Source: Microbacterium sp. 70-16 (GTDB taxonomy: Bacteria > Actinomycetota > Actinomycetes > Actinomycetales > Microbacteriaceae). Taken from it: a stretch of DNA of 64,000 bases. Each line of letters begins with the position of its first letter. The first letter of the stretch is position 1. The DNA is taken from positions 222,678-286,677 of the forward strand of contig NZ_MKTQ01000010.1 of assembly GCF_001898315.1 (NCBI RefSeq), written 5' to 3'. Below are positions 60,604-64,000 of this stretch, piece by piece. Both the position numbers and the translations under genes were made by a program. The notes under the pieces were generated by a model, which saw only the letters and a program-made list of their open reading frames with translations, did no database searches and was not told the origin of the DNA.

Positions 60604-60673
60604 CATAACTCAGGCAGAAGCAGCCGCGGCGGGCGGATATCGGGGTACGAGGCGGGGTTCTGCCTGAGTTATG
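60604..60673. repeat. Bookend palindrome CATAACTCAGGCAGAA, unit A
   Basis: Perfect 16-bp arms 60604-60619 and 60658-60673. The arm shares ATAACTCAGG with the elements at 13376, 34298, 57433 and 57606 but continues with a different sequence. Confidence 0.92.
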
Positions 60674-60748
60674 CGCCGGGCGGGGCCGGGCTGGGCCGGG
60701 ATGCACCGCGCCGGGCCGGGTGTCGCGCGTGGCTGCGGCGGGCGGGCT

Positions 60749-60846
60749 GTTCGTAATTCAGTCTGCGCGCGGCGGCGCGGCGGCGGCAGCCGCGGATTTC
60801 CGCGGGCGGCGGGCGCGTCTGGTGCCGACGAGACTGAGTTGCGAAC
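60749..60846. repeat. Bookend palindrome AATTCAGTCT, unit B
   Basis: Arms 60749-60764 and 60831-60846, diverged copy of 60494-60592 with two T·G wobble positions; core partly conserved. Confidence 0.88.
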
Positions 60847-60857
60847 GGTGGGCGGAC

Positions 60858-60927
60858 CGTAACTCAGGCAGATTCCGCTCTCGCGGCCCACAACCGGGGT
60901 GCGGGGAGGGTTTCTGCCTGAGTTATG
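60858..60927. repeat. Bookend palindrome TAACTCAGGCAGA, unit B
   Basis: Arms 60858-60872 and 60913-60927, one G·T wobble. Diverged partner of 60604-60673. The whole 60435-60986 gap (552 bp) is made of these four elements and GC-rich filler; no gene seen. Confidence 0.88.
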
Positions 60928-60974
60928 CGCCGGGTGGGGCGCACCAGGTGGGGTGGGGCGCCGGGCGGGGCGGG

Positions 60975-60980
60975 TACGGT
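60975..60980 (+). promoter_or_regulatory. Leaderless -10 (TACGGT) of pxpA
   Basis: TACGGT, 6-nt spacer, ATG 60987. Confidence 0.55.
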
Positions 60981-60986
60981 GGCCGC

Positions 60987-61742
60987 ATGACCGCGATCGA
61001 CCTGAATGCCGACCTAGGCGAGACTGTCGACGGCGCCCCGACGGCCGACGACGCCGGGCTGTTCGCGGTCATCTCGAGCGCTTCCGTCGCGAGCGGCGGT
61101 CACGCGGGCGACGCGGCGTCGATGCGTGAGGCCGTTGCGCGGGCGGCGCAGCGCGGCGTCGCGGTGGGCGGGCATCCGTCGTACCCCGACCGCGCCGGGT
61201 TCGGGCGCACGCGCCTCGCGCTGCCGACCGCCGACCTGCGCGCGGCGGTCGCGGGGCAGCTCAACGCCCTCGTCGCGGCGGGTGCCGACCTCCGGTATGT
61301 CAAGCCGCACGGCGCGCTGTACCACGCCGTCCGCGACGATGCCGAGCAGGCGGATGCCCTGGCGGCCGCCGTCGCCGACGTGTCGGGCCGACTCGGACGG
61401 GCCCTGCCGATCCTGGGTCTGCCGGGCGCGATCGAGGGGGCGGCGGCGCGGGCGGGACTGGGCTTTCGGCTGGAGGCGTTCCTCGACCGCGGCTACCGCG
61501 CGGACGGATCGCTCGTGCCGCGCGGCGCCGCAGGCGACTTGCTGCACGACCCGGCGGAGGTCGCCTCCCGCGCCGTCCGCCTCGCAACGGAGGGAGTCGT
61601 CGTCGCGATCGACGGGACGCTCGTGCAGACGGATGCCGTGTCGCTGTGCGTCCACGGCGACTCGCCCGGAGCCGTCGCGATGGCCCGCGCCGTGCGCGCC
61701 GCGCTCGTGGCGGCGGGAGTCGAGATCCGGGCGCCGTGGTGA
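60987..61742 (+). CDS. pxpA: 5-oxoprolinase subunit PxpA (LamB/YcsF family)
   Basis: Subunit of the ATP-dependent prokaryotic 5-oxoprolinase that opens L-pyroglutamate to glutamate; 251 aa, the normal length. TAIDLNADLGE is the family N-terminus; SGGHAGDAASMREAVARAAQRGVAVGGHPSYPDRAGFGR carries conserved metal/substrate His residues; RYVKPHGALYH and FLDRGYRADGSLVPRG are further hallmarks. The PxpB-PxpC fusion follows after a tandem-repeat spacer, so the complete enzyme is encoded here. Start fixed by the leaderless -10. Confidence 0.95.
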   Translation: MTAIDLNADLGETVDGAPTADDAGLFAVISSASVASGGHAGDAASMREAVARAAQRGVAVGGHPSYPDRAGFGRTRLALPTADLRAAVAGQLNALVAAGADLRYVKPHGALYHAVRDDAEQADALAAAVADVSGRLGRALPILGLPGAIEGAAARAGLGFRLEAFLDRGYRADGSLVPRGAAGDLLHDPAEVASRAVRLATEGVVVAIDGTLVQTDAVSLCVHGDSPGAVAMARAVRAALVAAGVEIRAPW

Positions 61743-61780
61743 GCAGGCGATGGATGCCTCGTGGGGCCGGGCGTCGTGGT

Positions 61781-61943
61781 GAGCGGGCGGCGGTTGCCGC
61801 GAGGGCCGGGCGTGCGATGACGGGCGTCTGCGGGACGAGTGGGCGGCGGAAGCCGCTGGGGGCGGGCGCGCGATGACGGGCATCCGCGGGACGAGCGGAC
61901 GACGGGTGCCGCGTGGGGAGAGCGGGCGATGACGGGCATCCGC
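61781..61943 (+). repeat. 56-bp tandem repeats carrying spare start codons before pxpBC
   Basis: Units start at ATG 61817, 61873 and 61929, exactly 56 bp apart, each opening ATGACGGGC; a 5'-degenerate unit precedes them. Because 56 is not a multiple of 3, only the last ATG reads pxpB. Confidence 0.85.
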
Positions 61944-63905
61944 CTGCTGCCGTTCGGCGACCGGGGCATGCTCGTCGAGGTCGACTCGCTCGAGGAGGTG
62001 CTCGCGCTGCACGCGCGGCTCGCGGCATTGCGCCCCGAGGGCGTCGTCGACCTCGTGCCCGCCGCCCGGACGGTGCTCGTCCACGTCGATCCGACGCGGC
62101 TGAGCCTCGCCGCGGCGCGCGCCTGGATCGCCCGCGCGGGCGAGGTGACCGCGCCGCCGGCGCGCACGGGCGCGGTCGTGGAACTGCCGATCGTGTACGA
62201 CGGACCCGATCTCGACGAGGTCGCCGAAGCCCTGGGCATCCGCCCGGACGAACTCATCGAGCGCCACGCCGCGTGCGAGTGGACGGTCGCCTTCACAGGA
62301 TTCGCGCCGGGGTTCGGCTACCTCGCGAGCGCGGACTGGCCGTACGACATCGCGCGGCGCGCGAGTCCGCGCACGCGCGTTCCAGCCGGAGCGGTCGGTC
62401 TCGCCGGCGCGTTCGCCGGCGCATACCCGCGCGAGACCCCCGGCGGCTGGCAGCTCATCGGGACGACCCCCGCTCCGCTGTTCGACCCTGCGGGCGACCC
62501 TCCCGCGCTGCTCGCGCCGGGCGCCCGCGTGCGGTTCGTCGCGGCCCCCGCGTCGCCCGACCCGAGGCTCCACGCCGCCGCGCGTGCCGCCGCCGACGCG
62601 CCCAACCCCGTGGCGCTCCCCGCCGTCGCCGGGCCTGCGGCCGCTGCGGTGCCCGCCGCCGGGCGTGCCGCCGCCGCGGCTGCCGGTGCGCCCGCTGCCG
62701 CGGCGCTCCCCACCGCGCCGGCCGTCGGCCTGCCGGCTGCCGCGGCCCCTGACCCCACCGCGCCGCCCGGCCCCGCCGGGCCGACCGCCGCCCCCACGAC
62801 CGCCCCCGTGCCGGCGACCCCGGCCGCCCCCGCGTCGGCGACCCCCACAGCACCCACCCCGACACCGAAACTGCAGTGGCGCACCGAAACAGCATCCGCC
62901 GACCGCAGTCTCGGTGCACCACTGCAGTCTCGAGGCCAGGGCCAGGGCGAGGGCCAGGGCCAGGGCCCGGCCCGAGGAGGCCGGGGGAGCCCGGCGTTCG
63001 CCGCCATCGAGCCGGGGCTGCGCGCGACGCTGCAGGACCAGGGGCGGCCGGGGCACGCGGCGGAGGGCATCGCGGCATCCGGAGCCGCCGACCGCGCCGC
63101 ACTGCGGACGGCCAACCGGCTCGTCGGCAACCCCGAGGATGCCGCGGGCATCGAGATCACGATGGGTGGGTTCCGCGCCGTCGCGCGGGCCGACCTCCAC
63201 GTCGTCGTTGCGGGAGCGTGGGGGCCGATCCGCATCGACGGCCGCGCCGTCGATCCCTACACGGCGCACCCCTGGTCGAGCGGCACCGAACTGCACGTCG
63301 ACTGGTTCGCGCACGGCGCGCGCGGCTACCTCGCCGTGCGCGGAGGACTCGCACCGGCGGATGCCCGTGCGATCGTCGACTCCTTCGCGACCGACACGCT
63401 CTCGGGGCTCGGCCCCGCGGCGCTGCGCGCGGGCGACGTGGTCACGCTCGCGGGAACGCCGCTCACGCCGATCCCGCCCGACGACCTCCACCCGTGGAGC
63501 CCGCCCGCCGACGCCCTCCTCGAGATCGCGCTCGCTCCCGGCCCCCGCGCCGACTGGTTCGCCGCCGCCCCCAACCCAACCGCCACAGCCGCCGCCGCAA
63601 CCCACGCCGCCGACATCCCAACCGCCCTCTTCGAGACCATCTGGACGGTGTCGAATCAGGCCGACCGCGTCGGCATCCGTCTCGACGGGCCGCCGCTGAC
63701 GCGCACCCGCGCGGGCGAACTGCCGAGCGAAGGCATGCTGCCGGGTGCGATCCAGGTGCCGCCCGATGGGCATCCGGTCATCCTCGGCCCCGACGGTCCG
63801 GTGACGGGCGGCTACCCCGTCATCGCCGTGGTTGCGGATGCCTCGCGCGACGCCCTCGCACAAGCCCGCCCCGGCACCCGCCTGCGCTTTCGCCACGCCC
63901 ACTGA
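61929..63905 (+). CDS. PxpB-PxpC fusion, 5-oxoprolinase subunits (KipI-KipA like)
   Basis: 658-aa fusion. Residues 1-210 are PxpB/KipI (IRLLPFGDRGMLVEV, FTGFAPGFGYLASADWPYDIARRASPRTRVPAGAVGLAGAFAGAYPRETPGGWQLIGTTP). Residues 354-658 are PxpC/KipA (IEPGLRATLQDQGRPGHAAEGIAASGAADRAALRTANRLVGN, VSNQADRVGIRLDG, GAIQVPPDGHPVILGPDGPVTGGYP). Both active segments are complete. The 140-residue linker is Ala/Pro then Gln/Gly rich and contains a palindromic insertion (62865-62932). With PxpA it forms 5-oxoprolinase. ATG 61929 has GGGGAG 8 nt upstream. Confidence 0.94.
   Translation: MTGIRLLPFGDRGMLVEVDSLEEVLALHARLAALRPEGVVDLVPAARTVLVHVDPTRLSLAAARAWIARAGEVTAPPARTGAVVELPIVYDGPDLDEVAEALGIRPDELIERHAACEWTVAFTGFAPGFGYLASADWPYDIARRASPRTRVPAGAVGLAGAFAGAYPRETPGGWQLIGTTPAPLFDPAGDPPALLAPGARVRFVAAPASPDPRLHAAARAAADAPNPVALPAVAGPAAAAVPAAGRAAAAAAGAPAAAALPTAPAVGLPAAAAPDPTAPPGPAGPTAAPTTAPVPATPAAPASATPTAPTPTPKLQWRTETASADRSLGAPLQSRGQGQGEGQGQGPARGGRGSPAFAAIEPGLRATLQDQGRPGHAAEGIAASGAADRAALRTANRLVGNPEDAAGIEITMGGFRAVARADLHVVVAGAWGPIRIDGRAVDPYTAHPWSSGTELHVDWFAHGARGYLAVRGGLAPADARAIVDSFATDTLSGLGPAALRAGDVVTLAGTPLTPIPPDDLHPWSPPADALLEIALAPGPRADWFAAAPNPTATAAAATHAADIPTALFETIWTVSNQADRVGIRLDGPPLTRTRAGELPSEGMLPGAIQVPPDGHPVILGPDGPVTGGYPVIAVVADASRDALAQARPGTRLRFRHAH
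62865..62932. repeat. Palindromic insertion in the PxpB-PxpC linker
   Basis: Arms 62865-62890 and 62908-62932 (core ACTGCAGTGG/CCACTGCAGT) pair over about 25 bp with three transition mismatches; loop 17 nt. In frame, encoding LQWRTETASADRSLGAPLQS. Confidence 0.85.
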
Positions 63906-64000
63906 CCCCCGCCGCCGGTCACACCCGACCCCCCGGCCCCGCCTGCCGGCCCCGCCTGCCGGTCACGCGCGCCAGCCCCGCCCCGCCCGACCCGCCCGCC
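63906..64000. other. Window end, noncoding
   Basis: 95 bp of C-rich sequence after the PxpB-PxpC stop, with a short direct repeat (CCCCGCCTGCCGG twice). No gene start seen. Confidence 0.6.

Noticed and set aside
57179-60986. Insertion sequence or transposon remnant in the repeat-rich gaps
   Set aside because: No transposase fragment, no consistent terminal repeats of IS size and no clear target duplication; only short palindromes are present.
61014-63902. 962-residue minus-strand frame opposite pxpA and pxpBC
   Set aside because: Spans two genes and a tandem repeat; low-complexity Arg/Gly/Ala sequence. Rejected as a shadow.

Overview
The window is chromosomal DNA from a high-GC actinobacterium. 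Third codon positions are almost all G/C, many genes carry a TANNNT box 6-8 nt before the start codon (leaderless transcription), lhr sits next to a nei-type glycosylase as in mycobacteria, and trehalose is made by the TreX-TreY-TreZ route. The recurrent GGATGCC/GGCATCC hexamer context and the dispersed palindromes point to Microbacteriaceae, most likely Microbacterium or a close relative. This assignment is inference; there is no rRNA gene to confirm it. I saw no tRNA, rRNA, CRISPR array, transposase or integrase.

Layout. 1-4344: end of a NarL-type response regulator, then an MFS exporter and a MacB-like ABC pair. 4574-8544: FAH-family hydrolase, amino acid permease, SDR, small unknown protein. 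8676-15370: treX/glgX, treY, treZ (glycogen to trehalose). 15376-16101: class I glutamine amidotransferase. 16197-21664: a cassette of ECF-type sigma factor, small beta-domain protein, cytosolic subtilisin with five NPYTKS repeats, and TPR-CHAT protease. 21935-25367: LysR-type ligand domain without HTH, hexapeptide-repeat protein, GT2-GtrA fusion, phosphodiester glycosidase-like exported protein. 25466-34001: YitT protein, Nei-type glycosylase, Lhr helicase, short Gre factor, ABC-F protein. 34434-37866: esterase, NUDIX protein, membrane AlbA_2 protein, DeoR-LacI hybrid regulator. 38017-44932: 1815-residue secreted GH59-like enzyme and a DivIVA/FilP-like coiled coil. 44963-49566: threonine aldolase, MFS protein, DUF6421-like protein divergent from an Lrp regulator. 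49642-54034: NarL-type two-component system with its ABC transporter. 54051-57178: SRPBCC protein and a domain-permuted GH3 beta-glucosidase behind a perfect CebR/CelR box. 57739-60434: ComB-like phosphatase, SprT-like protease, TPR protein, spermidine-synthase-like protein. 60987-63905: 5-oxoprolinase PxpA and a PxpB-PxpC fusion.

Two themes stand out. First, the sigma/small protein/subtilisin/TPR-CHAT cassette looks like a regulated intracellular proteolytic pathway: two proteases of unrelated folds, a dedicated transcription factor, and a repeat peptide kept by selection at the protein level. Second, the chromosome is full of small palindromic elements: 10-20 bp inverted arms around 30-80 nt GC-rich cores between genes (shared core ATAACTCAGG), others of the same architecture in frame inside coding sequences (GT2, ABC-F, PxpBC), and a GGCCCCTCGACAGGCTCGGG-type palindrome inside treY, treZ and lhr. 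They behave like a coding-compatible palindromic repeat system analogous to Rickettsia palindromic elements.
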